This document shows positions 1-14,700 of a DNA stretch of 64,000 nucleotides, one piece after another. Where the stretch lies: positions 13,523,889 to 13,587,888 of the forward strand of contig NC_061864.1 of NCBI RefSeq assembly GCF_907164915.1, written 5' to 3'. A model generated the notes under the pieces. The model made no database searches. It worked only from the letters and a program-made list of their open reading frames with translations, and was not told where the DNA came from. Positions within the stretch are counted from its first letter, which is position 1. Each line of letters opens with the position of its first letter. The position numbers were made by a program, and so were the translations under genes. Source of the DNA: Impatiens glandulifera. Its lineage: Eukaryota; Streptophyta; Magnoliopsida; Ericales; Balsaminaceae.

Positions 1-7
1 CTAGACT

Positions 8-182
8 AATTGTAACCATACTTATATTTTATTATCGATGCTCAAAGATAAATTTATAGCACCATTTTGATAGAAAAATCTTATTAAATGAAATAATATA
101 TCAAATATTCAAACCTCGTTTATCTTTAAACATTTAGTATTCTCTCAACTAAACTAACAAAACGATGAATTTGAGGATCCCG
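8..182 (-). mobile_element. LINE-derived fragment, second copy of part of the 50.3 kb relic
   Basis: This AT-rich stretch runs parallel, in the same orientation, to positions about 50323-50513. Shared landmarks occur in the same order: ATTATCGATGC, TAAATTTA, GATAGAAAA-TCTTATTAAAT, AAACATT and AAAACGATGAATT. The 50 kb copy continues into sequence that reads, on the minus strand, like the C-terminal part of a plant non-LTR retrotransposon. I therefore infer that this is a truncated LINE fragment cut by the window edge. It has no open frame. Confidence 0.5.
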
Positions 183-818
183 TGAAATTATATTATATTT
201 AATTATAAAAGTAAATAAAATTATTTTTTAGAATTTAAGAAATTAATATAATAAGCCATTAACTATCCTCATGAATTAAATAAATAAAATTATTAATTAA
301 GGTCTGAAGATTTTAATTTGAAAATATTCCAGACATTTCCTTATTACCATGTATAAGGTTGTAAGTGATTAAGGTATGTAACTGTAATTTAGTTTTAAAA
401 AAATATAGTATAAATTAGTATTCTTAACTAAGTATAGTTTGTACAAGGTAAAATACTGTTAATATATATATAAAAAATTAATATATCCCTTATACCTTAA
501 ACCAGCATATACATATAAATAAATAAATAAATATATATATATATATTAATTATTATAACAGTCCTGATTTATTTAGTCTGGTCAGCCTCATTTGATTGAT
601 GTTATATCATTTTTTTAATATTAAATTTATAGTATAAATGTTTCTTTCCTTCTTATTATAGATAAACAGATAGTATAAAAAAATGGTTCAATGAAAAAGT
701 ATAACAATTGGATTAAATAATTAAAAACATATTTTATATTAATTATTTAAAATATTATAAAAAATAAATATGTTTCTAATTATTTTTATTTATGATTTGA
801 ATTATTTATTTAGTGGAG

Positions 819-820
<2 letters not shown>

Positions 821-859
<39 letters not shown>
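821..859. repeat. (TA)n microsatellite
   Basis: This is an uninterrupted TA dinucleotide run of about 39 bases. It is self-complementary and likely length-polymorphic. Confidence 0.95.
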
Positions 860-862
<3 letters not shown>

Positions 863-918
863 ATTGACTATGCTTCAACGAGTTAACCTAGATTTTTTAT
901 TATTTAAAGGATCGTTCT

Positions 919-1026
919 CTCCTCATTCGTCTCGCGGCGCCGTTCTTATCATTTCAGTTGAGAGATTAAGTTCTCCTCATTCGTCTTGCGGGCGCCGTTC
1001 TTATCATGAGATTAAGTTCATTTCAC
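919..1026. repeat. 54-bp tandem duplication, two copies
   Basis: The block starting CTCCTCATTCGTCT at 919 recurs at 973 (period 54). Both copies hold a GC-rich core (GCGGCGCCGTTCTTATCAT, with one extra G in copy 2) and a GAGATTAAGTTC segment. The GC-rich core stands out in DNA that is otherwise mostly A and T. Function is unknown; it may be promoter or leader sequence of the gene downstream. Confidence 0.85.
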
Positions 1027-1710
1027 TTGTTGTCTCTTCAAGTTTAATTTTGTGCTACTCATACATTTGATTTTTCATTATTCATTTAGTTCGAGTTGAG
1101 CGCTAATTGTGTTATTTCGAGTTGATAGTTATTCATCTATTTTGCTATTATTTGTGATGTTTTCTTTTCATTGTATTGGAATTTTATATGGTGTCATCTG
1201 TTCAAATCAAGATAAGAATTTGATGTTTACGAGTTTTAACTCGTTTTTGTAGTGTTTATGTACCGTCAATGTTTCATCGTTCGACAGTGTTGCGATATGT
1301 ATTGACAAGACTTTCTTGATAAATGGACATGTACAATTCTCAATTTTCCGTCAATCAAAAAATCATGGGACATGTTTTTTTGTGCTTTTGTTTTATTACA
1401 TTGAAACTATGTATTTGTGCCATAATTAAAAGATTGATTTTGAAGTGTGAAAATGCATATGTAATTCATTCCATTCATAGACTTTGTATTAAGTTATTAT
1501 ATATGAATGATTTTGTTTCTATTAGTAGGCCAAATTTTACATTAAAAGAAAATATGTAATCAAATTTGTTCATTTGAAATTTTTTTAATAAGATTTCAGG
1601 GTCAAAATGGGATTTTGTTTAATTCACATACTGACCACACTCCACACAAGTTCTTCTTGCTGTCGGGTCTTTCTCTCTCTAATTCTTGTTCTTTCTCTTT
1701 GATTTCTTGA

Positions 1711-2733
1711 ATGGCTCCTGCAAACAATTCCAACAAGCACAACAATGTAAGCAGCAATCACAATCATCTCTCTATACCTTCAAAACCCACAAACATGGCG
1801 AATCCAAATCCGATTCCAAACCCTAATCCGTCAATCGGAAACGGGTTCAACGACCAAACCCTTAATCCACCACCCGCACATTACAATCGGAACAACAGCA
1901 GTCTTCGTCTGTTCAACGATTGGCTAGAGAAGGCCGAAAAGAACAATCACAAAGCTTCTAGCTCATCTGCTTTGCCGGCAACGGCAACAACTGCAATGGA
2001 AATTGACGGATCGGAGGAGGATGTTGCCCTGGCGAAATCGGAGGTTTTGACTAGGGAAGAAGTTCTCAGGCGGCGATCTCGTCAGATGAAGAATCTGATC
2101 AAGGTTTACAAAGAGCATTACTGGTCTATGACTGAAGAAATCAAGATCAGGTACAGAGAATACTATTGGGAGTTTGGTAAAAGCCCTTTTCAAGATGATG
2201 AAGTTGCTGGAGAAAATGTTGATGGTAACAATTCTGTACCACAAGAAGGGTTGAATCGGTGTGAAGTTCATGGTTGTAAAGTTAAGGCTATGGCTATGAC
2301 CCGTTTTTGCCATACCCACATATTATCAGACTCGAAGCAGAGGCTTTACAAGGGTTGCTCTTATGTGACCAAAAGGTTTTGTTCTTTCTTTGTGTCTGAT
2401 CATGTTCATGTTCATAGAAATGGAGTTATCTAAATTTTCTTGGTGTTTCTTTGTTTGTTTTCAATCATGTGGTGAATGATGAATGAGGACAGCTTACCAT
2501 CAGGACCAATCTACTGTATGAAGCCTGTTTTGAGATCAACTGTTCCTCTTCTTTGCTCAATGCATTTAGGGAAGGCTGAAAAGCATGTGGCAAAGGCACT
2601 GAGGAAGGCAGGTCTTACTACAACTTGTAAGAGTAAGTTTGCTCCTAAACTTCATGTTGTAATTGCAGAATTTGTAAGACAGCTTCAAGCCAAAAGGAGG
2701 AGGATTGCACTTGTTGAAAACAAGAAAGGATAA
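1711..2733 (+). CDS. INO80 complex subunit D-like / KANL2-like zinc-finger protein
   Basis: Two exons, 1711-2375 and 2493-2733, encode about 301 aa. The donor AAAAG/GTTTTG and acceptor GACAG/CTTACC are the pair that keeps frame and joins the two halves of the zinc-binding region. Residues about 1-70 are Asn/Pro/Ser-rich and low complexity. A charged helical stretch with LTREEVLRRRSRQMKNL lies near residues 111-127. The C-terminal half has regularly spaced Cys and His (RCEVHGC, FCHTH, KGCSY, IYC, PLLCSMH), the pattern of the zf-C3Hc3H domain of INO80D and KANL2 (NSL2), which are subunits of nuclear chromatin-remodelling or histone-acetylation complexes. Plant members are small and little studied. 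The family call is firm; the exact complex is inferred. Confidence 0.8.
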
Positions 2734-2864
2734 ATTTAGCTCAGGATATGACTTGTAAATTTATCTTTGTTTTCTTTTTTTCTCTTGAAACTTCATATGG
2801 TGGGTGTGTGTGTGTGTCTTGACAAACAAACTGTCAAAAATGTTTCATAATAGTATGGATTTGA

Positions 2865-2935
2865 TTCAGAATAGTAGCTCAGTTGGTTACTTCGAGGATT
2901 TGATTTAGGTTCGACCCCTTTGAAACAAAAAATAA
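2865..2935 (+). mobile_element. Short tRNA-derived SINE-like retroposon with target-site duplication
   Basis: An RNA polymerase III A-box-like TAGCTCAGTTGGTTA (2875-2889) is followed by a B-box-like GGTTCGACCCC (2908-2918), then an A-rich tail (2924-2932). It is flanked by the 11-bp direct repeat TATGGATTTGA at 2854-2864 and 2936-2946. Insertion by target-primed reverse transcription is the natural explanation. At about 71 bp it is shorter than typical plant SINEs, so it is truncated or a tRNA retropseudogene. A tRNA gene is ruled out because no acceptor or anticodon stem can form. Confidence 0.7.
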
Positions 2936-3557
2936 TATGGATTTGACTTTCTTCTCTGATCTCTGATCTTCCTTTTTTTTGTTACATTTGATTTTCCTGT
3001 TCAGTTTATTATTATGTTGGAGCATATGATATATGATGACTGGTTATTAGTGTTTCAAATGAACCATAGTAGATTTGAGCAGTAAAAAAAATCTATGAAC
3101 TTAACATGTATACAGGTAACTTTTTGCATTGGCATTTCATTAACTTTTTCCAAAAATAAAATAAAACATTTCATTCAAAACTTGATATGATTATCTTCTT
3201 CATTTGCTGTAAATTCCCTTGTTCATTTTGCTGCAGTAAATTGGGGTTGTTTTCAGGTTTTTGTTGGGTGTTAGGGAGAGGAGGACTAGGAGGGGGAGAA
3301 AATTAGTGATTTTAGAAATGAAAATGACAAAACTTTCTTTTATCTTTATTTTTTTGCATATGGTTTATTTGAAAATCTATTATGATAATACATGGAGGAT
3401 GAATGTAAATAAGAAAGAAAGAAGAAGATGGAGAAGAACAGAACTACATCCAAAATACAGAGAACTGTTTGATCTAGTAATGGAGGAGGAAGAAGAAGAA
3501 TTGCACCTCTAAACATTTCCCATTTTCACGAGCTCACAAATCACATGTCTTCCGAGT

Positions 3558-3658
3558 AAGAGAGAGAGAGAGAAGAACACTCTTCTTCTTCTACCTTGGC
3601 ATATATCATCATCATCTTCTTCCCATGCTCTCTCTTTCTCTTTCTCTCTCTCTCTCAG
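3558..3658. repeat. GA/CT-rich low-complexity tract
   Basis: The stretch contains (GA)n near 3559-3573, CTT and ATC triplet runs, and CT-rich sequence up to 3657. Such tracts are common in plant promoters and leaders. No coding signal. Confidence 0.7.
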
Positions 3659-4158
3659 ACATGTGCAGTCAGAAATATCAGAAGAGAGAATCCAAGGAAA
3701 ATACATTTATTAACTTAACTATCTATTCATTTCAAACAATTTTATGCCCCCAAATACAAATTGAATTTATGTAATATCTTTTGTATTTAAAATTGAGTGA
3801 TTGGATGTTTGATAAAAAACAAAAAGTGACGCAGAATTTTTTAGACACATGTAAGAACTCCACCTTGTACATTACTAAAGTTGTTCCAAGTGGATGGGGA
3901 TTATTATTTTAAAGAATTTATAAATATCATAATCTTGTAAAACCTGTTTTTTATACAAATTTAAAACCCAAATTTGTTGTCAAAAGGCTTATTTCAAATA
4001 ATGTGTAAAGAAATTGTGTCTAGAAAATTAAGATGATCACTTTGAGAATGAGATTTTAGACACATGATGAACGGTCACATGACTTTAGGCAAGTTTTCTA
4101 TAAACGTGATAACCATTAAATCAAACTGTCCTCCGCTCCCCCTCTTTCACTTCACTGT

Positions 4159-4166
4159 ATTTAAAT
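4159..4166 (+). promoter_or_regulatory. Putative TATA box of the DREB2F-like gene
   Basis: TATTTAAA lies 76 bases upstream of the predicted ATG (4242). Transcription would start near 4190, giving a leader of about 50 nt that contains an ACT/CTA triplet run (4208-4223). Position and sequence fit a plant core promoter. Confidence 0.5.
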
Positions 4167-4241
4167 CTTACTATCATTCATTCCAACTCTAAGCAGTTTC
4201 ACTCTTTACTACTACTACTACTACACTTCTTCACACAGATA

Positions 4242-5084
4242 ATGGAAAATTGCAGAAAGGTTAATTACCCACATCAAAAAACATGGAAGAAAGGTCCGCC
4301 GAGAGGAAAAGGCGGCCCACTAAATGCATCTTGCGGTTACAGAGGTGTCCGTCAGCGAACATGGGGGAAATGGGTGGCAGAGATCAGAGAGCCCAAGAAA
4401 AAAAACAGACTCTGGCTCGGCTCTTTCTCCACAGCCGAGGAAGCAGCCATGGCCTATGACCAAGCAGCCACAAGGCTATATGGTCCAGACACATACCTAA
4501 ACCTGCCTCATCTCCAACCAAAAACAGCAACCAACAACAGCCCGATTAAATGGTTTCCATCGACTTCAAAAACAACGCATCTGCCTAGGTTTCACGCTAC
4601 TACCACTCCATGGCTCAATCTTAGTGCTCAACCAAGTCTTCATTCTATTCACCAAAAGCTACAGCAGCTCAACAACAACAAAATTGGGCTAATTAAACAT
4701 CAGCAGCCACCTACTATAACAACAACCCAACCAGAACCACCAACAGCTCAGTCTGAGGAAAAGCCTCAGATTGATCTTCATGAATTCCTCATGCAGATGG
4801 GAATATTGAAAGGAGATGATAACCAACAACAGCCTAGCGCTAATTCACATGGCAAAGATGTGGTTAATGTCCAGGGAAGACTCTATGCCATAGAGGAGAA
4901 GAGTTTCAATTGGGAAACATTGATAGATATGCATGATGGATTGAATGATCAAGACAAACAGATTCATAATGATCATCTTCCTGAAGGAGGAGGAGAAGAA
5001 GAACAAGATAGATATTTTTCCTATACACTTCCCTGTTTCCATGAAGAGCTATCTTTTGGCGATAATTTATGGAATTTCTGTTAG
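4242..5084 (+). CDS. DREB2F: DREB subfamily A-2 AP2/ERF transcription factor (DREB2F-like)
   Basis: A single-exon gene of 280 aa. A basic, Gly/Lys-rich N-terminus ([12 protein letters not shown], residues 15-26) precedes one AP2 domain at about residues 33-89 with [29 protein letters not shown] and YLNLP. Val at domain position 14 and Glu at position 19 mark the DREB rather than ERF group. The linker preceding the domain and the C-terminal motif [16 protein letters not shown] (about residues 176-191) match the DREB2F branch. A-2 DREBs bind DRE/CRT elements and drive drought, heat and salt responses. The middle is Gln/Asn/Pro-rich and the tail acidic, as expected of an activation domain. The gene is intronless, as is usual for DREBs, and convergent with the next gene, 283 bp away. 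Confidence 0.88.
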   Translation: MENCRKVNYPHQKTWKKGPPRGKGGPLNASCGYRGVRQRTWGKWVAEIREPKKKNRLWLGSFSTAEEAAMAYDQAATRLYGPDTYLNLPHLQPKTATNNSPIKWFPSTSKTTHLPRFHATTTPWLNLSAQPSLHSIHQKLQQLNNNKIGLIKHQQPPTITTTQPEPPTAQSEEKPQIDLHEFLMQMGILKGDDNQQQPSANSHGKDVVNVQGRLYAIEEKSFNWETLIDMHDGLNDQDKQIHNDHLPEGGGEEEQDRYFSYTLPCFHEELSFGDNLWNFC

Positions 5085-5367
5085 TATAGCAATGTGACAA
5101 CAAATTCTGCTCAAGTCAAAAAATCACAACTAAAAAGTACTAGTAAAATAAGAATGGGTCATTTTAGCTCTAAGACTATGTTTCAAGAAGATCAAAAGAA
5201 ACCTTCAACATAGTTTTCTGGAAAATTAGTTAAAAACTAGAACACATACTGTTTTCCAAAGTATTATCAAATGGGTACCCAGCAACAACAGGGAACAACC
5301 AATGTGAATTTTCTTAAGGTACACAAGAAACCCTCCTCTGACAAATCATTAATAAATAGGGATATCA

Positions 5368-7700
<2,333 letters not shown>

Positions 7701-8768
7701 GTATATTTTTACTACTAAATCAGTCGAGAGGAAAAAGAAGCCAAAATGAAGCAGGGGTTATGTAATTATATAGATGACCATAAAAAAATGATCACTGTAT
7801 TTATATATAATATTCAACTTAACCCTTAAACTTTATTTTATCATATAATTATATTTATCTTTTAAAATAGTTACAAAGATAACCTAATTAAAGTTGGTAA
7901 TTGCTCCATTCTGATTTTAGCTATTTGATCAAATCTGATTATTTTGGGTTAATGATTAAATTAATTTAAAATCTTAAATAAATTAATTAATTATATTTTA
8001 GTTAACTATCTAAATAATTTGATGGAAAAATTATTGATATTATATGTGAAATTAAAAAAAAGAATCACATCAAAGGAAGCTTTTATTAAAATTAAATTTC
8101 ATTGTTATACAAAGCTTTGAGGGTTAAAAACAAAACATTTAGAAAGTGACACAAAACCATAAATGAAGTTAAGAGGGTGTGTTTGATTTGGATTATAAGT
8201 TTGGCGTCTAAAATCATTTAAATTAACAGAAAAAATTATAGTTAAACACATTCTTTCTAAAATCATATACAACATACTTTATAAACTTATCCAATGAGTT
8301 AGAAACATAGTATAAAAAAAAAACATAGTATAAAAGAAAAACAAAAAAAACATGGTAACATTGAATCAAATCCTCTTTTTTTTCTCTTTGGAACATGTTT
8401 CTTTCCTTTGTGACAGTCATTTAAGAAAAAATGAACTTTTTATTCAAATTTTGAAAAATCAACATTTATAACAGCTAATATCTTCAAATTCATCTTATTG
8501 CATACACAACAACATAAAATAAATAATGTTGAGTAATTAAATTATATCCATATCCCATAACCAAAAAGAAATTTTCGCTTTAGAAAGAAAGAAATCGAAA
8601 AATGATCTCATGCAAGGAGAGAAACTCCTCAAACAACATTACATAAACAGAAATACACATTACAAAGCAGAACTCACAAGAAAAGGATTGTGTGATGGCT
8701 TAGATTTATTGTCAAACTGAACGAATCATTTGGTACTGGTGATCGATAGTCGCGATCCCCATTAAGAT
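7701..8768. other. Intergenic between adenylosuccinate synthetase and V-ATPase H
   Basis: It contains the adenylosuccinate synthetase promoter (minus strand, from 7701 rightwards) and the V-ATPase H 3'UTR (up to about 8550). The rest is AT-rich with homopolymer runs. No coding or repeat signal worth naming. Confidence 0.55.
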
Positions 8769-11700
8769 TTATGCCTGCAGGAAGCTGGCGTACTTGGCAC
8801 CAAGGAATAGTCTCTGGATGCAAAGAAGTGCATTTTTGGTAACCTCGGAATTCTCGTGATTCATCAGTTTCATAACCTGATCCTTAGCTTTGAGGTCGGT
8901 TACTATAACCCGACCAGCAGGATGGTACTGAATAAACTGAGAAAGGTCATAGCAAGCCACCGACAGGGCCCTTGGATCGTTGGAAGTGCCCAAAATGGTA
9001 ATCAACACCCTAAGAATCTGCAGGATCATGTCCTCATCATTTTAGTTTTAAACTGACAGTGAACAACACTTTTTTATTTATTTTTGTATCTGGATTCAGA
9101 TCTAGAAACTTTTGGGAACTAAATTTAGACAGACATAATCAAAATTTTAATTATGTTTCTAGATCTGTATTCAGATACATATTCACCAAAGAGCAATTCC
9201 AAATGAAGCCGTTCTTCACATACAAGTAATAGGATAATACCTGGAAATCATTTTCTTCAAAATTATTAATCTTTTCACGCCAGAATATGGGATCTTTGTG
9301 CATGGGTGACCAGTCTAGATGGCCAAGTAGAACTTCCTGCTTATACTTGTCGAAAGAGCTCAGTTTCTTGATGTTATCTTTGAGGCCTTCTTCAAGTTGG
9401 TTTAAAGCCTCCAACAGGTCCTGTAATACATATACTAAAACTAATCAATAATACAATACTAAAATATATCCTACTGTACATGATATTTACACGCAAAGAA
9501 CTTTAATATAAAAATACAGAAATTCTCAATTGTGGCATAGCAACAGATATAAGAGCACATGTAATTAATTTGCTCATACTAATAAAAAGATTATGTAATT
9601 CCTCAAGGAAATTCTTGATAGAGTTCCTAACCTCATCACTCCATGCCTGTGCTTTTAGATTCTGAACAATCTGAGGCAACCCTAGATCAACCATCTGTGC
9701 ACCGAAAGTCCCTTTCGGAAGTAAGTTCCGAAGAGTTAAAACCACCACCCTCACAACCTGGCACACATAAAAATTTCATGTGCAAAGAAAAAGGAGAAAA
9801 CAGAATGCATTTGAGAAGATAAAACATTAAAAAAATGATATAAGAATTGTCAGGAGGGTGAAGAGTCCATTCTGTATCAAACAACTGGCAACAAAGTATT
9901 GTATCGTAACTCACCTTCTCCTTTGTTGATCCCTTGACAACATCTATTAGTCGTGGTATGGTTCTTGAAGTAGCCAAATACTCAACAGCAGGCTCGTAAA
10001 ATGACAAGAGCCAAATGCAAAGGCATGTTTCATAAAGAAGCTGTTTCAAAGTAACGAACGCTTCCAGTTAAGACAAAAACATGATTGTAACAGAAGCAAA
10101 AATAAAATTTCAACAATTCCAAGAAAGACTGTACTCAGTAAACACGTTTCACCCAAAAGGACAACATTACCTGAATAGACTGTTGAGTGGATGCAGGAGA
10201 GATCAGAGGAATGAGTAACTTCACTCCATCTGCTTGAACAAATGAAGATCTGACTGTTGGTTCTTTCAGCAGTGTTGCCAGAGCATTAATAGATGTTGAG
10301 ATGCCACGAGTTGGATGGGAAGGGCTCCTCAGCTGCAAATTAGTAGAATTTGAGCAAGTTCAATTTTTTATCCCTAGATCAGTGATGTGCGAAAACAAGA
10401 AGCAGCATAGTAGGTTTAAGCAGACATAGATATCAGAAAGGGAAGTTCTTCCTGGTCTTACAGTAAAGACTAGAGTGAAAAGCACACAAAGATTACAACT
10501 TCCAGTTCTATTGAAATTCTGTTAATCTTGACCTTACTTTGTACCCCACAAGCCGTGGAAGAAGCTGATGAGATAAGAACACAAGGTGCTTGAATAAAAA
10601 GGCAGTAAAAGAGCAGTCATAGATAGTTGACAAGTTCCTGTTGGTAGATTCACAAGGAAACAAAGGTGAACCTTCTTCCAGTTCCTTAATTTAGAGACTG
10701 GACGTGAAATTCTATAAATTAAGCCTCCGTAGTACAAGTATATGGAAGTGTGAGAAATAAGCATACAAGCTTTGGGTAAAAGAGAATGATAATAACATGG
10801 GCTAAAGTTGTTAGATTGAAAATGATACAAACTATATTAAGTTGATATATTGTGTTCAGAAAGTAGTACCAAGGATATGGTTAAGAATAAAATGCAATAT
10901 TCTCATATATATTAATTTAATATGCTATCTTATGTTTATCTACCACTACTAGTACTGCTACAAACAGTATGTGAGTCGATTTAAATATTTTTTGAAATGG
11001 ATGTAGTTGATTTAAACATTGCAAACAGATTTGCAGATTTTCAGACCTGTGCACAAAGCCATTCTACCAGCCCATTCAGAGCATCATCAATGGTCTTCAA
11101 TTTCCCCTTTGATTTAGATGCTTCTCCATTTACATAGACATCATGGCTTTTAGGCCTAGCACTGAAAACGTCAACAACCATCAACAAAAGAAAAAAGAGC
11201 ATAACTCACAGGAAAAAGAAAGGGAGCTGCTTTTCCCACCCCCTCCCATATTCCCACCCCCTCCCTCACTCCTCAATCAACTCTAAAATGACTTATTTAA
11301 CCCTGCCACCTTTATATATTTACATTTCTTATTTTATTTATTTTAGGGCGGCGGTGAAGGCTACTTATTATTAAAAATATTATGTTTGACTAATTATTAA
11401 TATATAATATTATTTAGATTTATTATTAAAAATATTATATTTGAATAATTATTAATATATAATATTATTAAATAAAATATTATGATTATATTAATTATTA
11501 ATTATTATTTATAAAAATATTAATAATTATTAATATTATATAATTTTATTTATAAAAATATTAATAATTATTAATATTATGTTTGACTAATTATTAATAT
11601 ATAATATTATTAATTAAAATTAGAAATAATTATTAATATATAATATTATTAATTAAAATTAAAAATATTATGTTTGACTAATTATTAATATATAATATTA

Positions 11701-14700
11701 TTAATTAAAATATTATAATTAGACTAATTATTAATTATTATTTGATAAATAATTTTTGTAAGTATTTTAATATATATATATATAATTAATATAATAAAAT
11801 ATTAATTATTTATATTTTATTAAATTATTATATATTTCAATATTTAATATATTTTAAATAATTATAATATAAAAATAATAATATTTTGTATTTTTAATTA
11901 AATAAATAAAGTTAAAAAATATTAAAAATTAATTAATTATATTTAATAAAAACACTCAATAATAAAATAAAATAAATAAAATAAGAAATGTGTAAATATA
12001 TAAAGGTGGTAGGGATAAATAAGTCATTTTAAAATTAATTAAGGAGTTAAGCGGGGGTGGGAATATGGAAGGGGGTGGGAAAAGCAATTTGCAAAAGAAA
12101 ATAGAATGTAAGAAAGAGTACACACAAGACGTTTGGGAAACCATGTTTTTTTATTCTAGAGATGCAAAATATCTTGCAAAGATGAATCATGATTATAATT
12201 ACCTCACTATCACAGAGAGTATCTTACAGCTTTTCTCCTGTATGAACCAGTTGCCATATTGAAGCAATCTGTAAAAGAGCTCTGTAATTGTTAGCAAATT
12301 TTCAAATTATGTGAGCAATGACAGTTACATATCCATGAAATAAGTGAAATGGAGATGAGAGCACAAGAGAGACTTTGGGGACTTAAAAAAGAAAATTTAT
12401 AACTTATATGAAGTTTATGAGAGCACAAGGGAAACAAAAAACGTATTAAGTAAGGTTATAAACATAAATTAAGATTTTTAGCAGGCAGCAAAAAGGACTA
12501 ATAATGGCGTTGCTTCTTTCTATCCACATTGTGCTGTAATAAAAAGTCTGTGAGATTGTATAACTTGGCATCATATGTATAAAAATCACATTAATCAACA
12601 TGCAAACATAAAAAATTAAACCCAATATCAGAAAGAACATCCTACCACCAGACTAATTAGAACAAATTATATTTCGGAGGTAATTGCACTAAATATATGT
12701 CTTGAAAGTGGAGGGAATATCAGTTCTGTCATCCTAGCTTTCGGCATTTCTAGGATCCTCATTGCAACTAAGACAAAATCAAAAGCTTCCATCATGGATG
12801 GACATTCATGATAGCACTTCCTAGGGAACAAAATTAGTTCTTTGTTTTACATGAAATTGTGATATGGCCATATTGGTTCTCAATCCCACTAAAATTGGCA
12901 GAACTCACAAAGCACAACGTAAACAGGAAGGTATGTGCAATTTTTGGTATCAATAAGCAGTAACTATTAAACATAAGATAACTGCATAGGACGTATTATA
13001 GTATTAAGCAGAAGTCGTGTACATATTTGTGATTAGACAAGTTAATATGATATTGATGTGACAGGAAAGCATATAAAAGTTTATCTTGCAAGAAGGTAAA
13101 GGAAATACAGAACATGTAAAATGCCTGTGGAAGTGAAATGATGTTTTTAAGTAACAGATATAAGAAAAAGTAAAATTAAACGGAAGGATTTAATGAACAT
13201 TGAACTGTACTCACCTCAAGAAAGGCTCGTATATATCTTCACTAGCAAGAGATTTGTCATAAAATAACCTGGCTCTCTTTGGATTTGCTGCCAATTAAAA
13301 GCAAATGGAGTACCATCAATAACATTATTCATAACAAGAAAATATTCCTTATTACTATGCTAAGCAGGTATACTTTTGGCAGTTACCTGCAAGTGTTTCA
13401 TCAATTAAAGCCAGAACATATTCTATTGTATCTTCTTTAGTTATGTCGCGTAAAATGCCAACAAATACTCGAACATAAGCAGGACCATCCTGTAGAAAAT
13501 TAATTGAGTCAGTCTCATCCGGAGAAACAAAAGTATCAAGGAAAACAACAATTTCCAAGCTACATTAGAATAGACTTTACTAAGTGTAAAATTCAAATTA
13601 GTGGTATTTGCTTCAAAACTGGATATATTTCGTGCCATATTAATGGACACCCACAACATAAATACAACTATTCTCATCTCCGACCTTGTCAATGTCATGA
13701 TTTCTTTAAAAAAACTTTTACTGATGTTACCATGTTTATGTCAGAATTAATGCTCTTTAGCAATAACATTTTGATAACAGCCTAGTTTTCAGATGTTGCA
13801 ACTTGCACCTAGTTGAGATGAAATTGTTGTAGCAACCAAACACCAATAGTCAAAAGAATATAGAACAAGCAACAGCATAAAGATAATCAGAAAACAACAG
13901 AAAGAAGACACGGAACTTGGTGGCACAACAAACATAAAGTGAGTATAAAGAATGACGATAAGAATAGGCCAACTGTTAATATCTGAGCATGAAAAGTAGG
14001 ATAATATAACATTACATCATCCAGCAGTGCGGCCCTGGAACTTTCAGGTTTGTTATCGTAACGCCTCAATAACTGAAGTCCAGTTCCAGTGATAAGCTTC
14101 ATTGTCATGTATGTCTCCCATGGGATATCCCTTTTCAGAACCTTGTGTGCACAAAAAGAACACAATGAACCAGATGATGTTAGTCCACCAAAACATGGAA
14201 TTATGACTGTTTGGTATATTATTCTATGCAATTTATTAAGCTATACAAACTCAACAATTGTTTGATGTTCAAGATAACATACCTTAATAAAAAAAAAAAT
14301 CAATAGAATAAAACAAAAGCTAAAAATGTGATGAAGTATATAAACTATGTTCTACTGACTGGAACAACAGTTACCTATAGTCACTAAGTGAATGAAACTA
14401 GATATGTGTGTCAAATTAAAATATTTACCTATTTGAACAACAAGTGGATCTTTAAGATGTTATGGGTGTTCTCTAAGGCAGTGGTAGAGAAAATGCAACA
14501 CCAATAAACTATTGATTAAGACCAAATTGCTGTTCTATAACAGTTATGAAGAAGATGAAAAGCATTACGCAGAACATATTTTTTACAAAGTAATTGTATC
14601 TGTAACTCTTAACAAAAGATCAGTTCCACAATAACTATAATCCTCGAAAGGTCTTGGAAGCATAACAATGTTTTCATTTTGCATTAAACACTTCTATAGT

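Larger units (their letters stand above)
183..1710. other. Intergenic, AT-rich, upstream of the INO80D-like gene
   Basis: No supportable gene is present. It contains a TA microsatellite (821-859) and a 54-bp tandem duplication (919-1026) with unusually high GC for this neighbourhood. The last 90 bases are pyrimidine-rich (TTCTTCTTGC, TCTTTCTCTCTC), as expected of a plant 5'UTR leading to the ATG at 1711. Short ORFs here begin with non-ATG codons or lack any recognisable feature. Confidence 0.6.
2734..4241. other. Intergenic region between the zinc-finger gene and DREB2F-like gene
   Basis: It holds the 3'UTR of the upstream gene, a (TG)n run near 2803, a short SINE-like insertion (2865-2935), and a GA/CT-rich tract at about 3558-3658. 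The last 100 bases form the DREB2F-like promoter and leader. No credible gene was found; the ORFs here have non-ATG starts or low-complexity translations. Confidence 0.6.

Noticed and set aside
2875..2918. tRNA gene (A and B boxes)
   Set aside because: The boxes are only 18 bases apart, there is no acceptor or anticodon stem, and an A-rich tail and target duplications are present. It is a retroposon.
3261..3706. Small ORFs on both strands around 3.3-3.7 kb
   Set aside because: They start at non-ATG codons or consist of GA/CT low-complexity translation; no splice context or homology.
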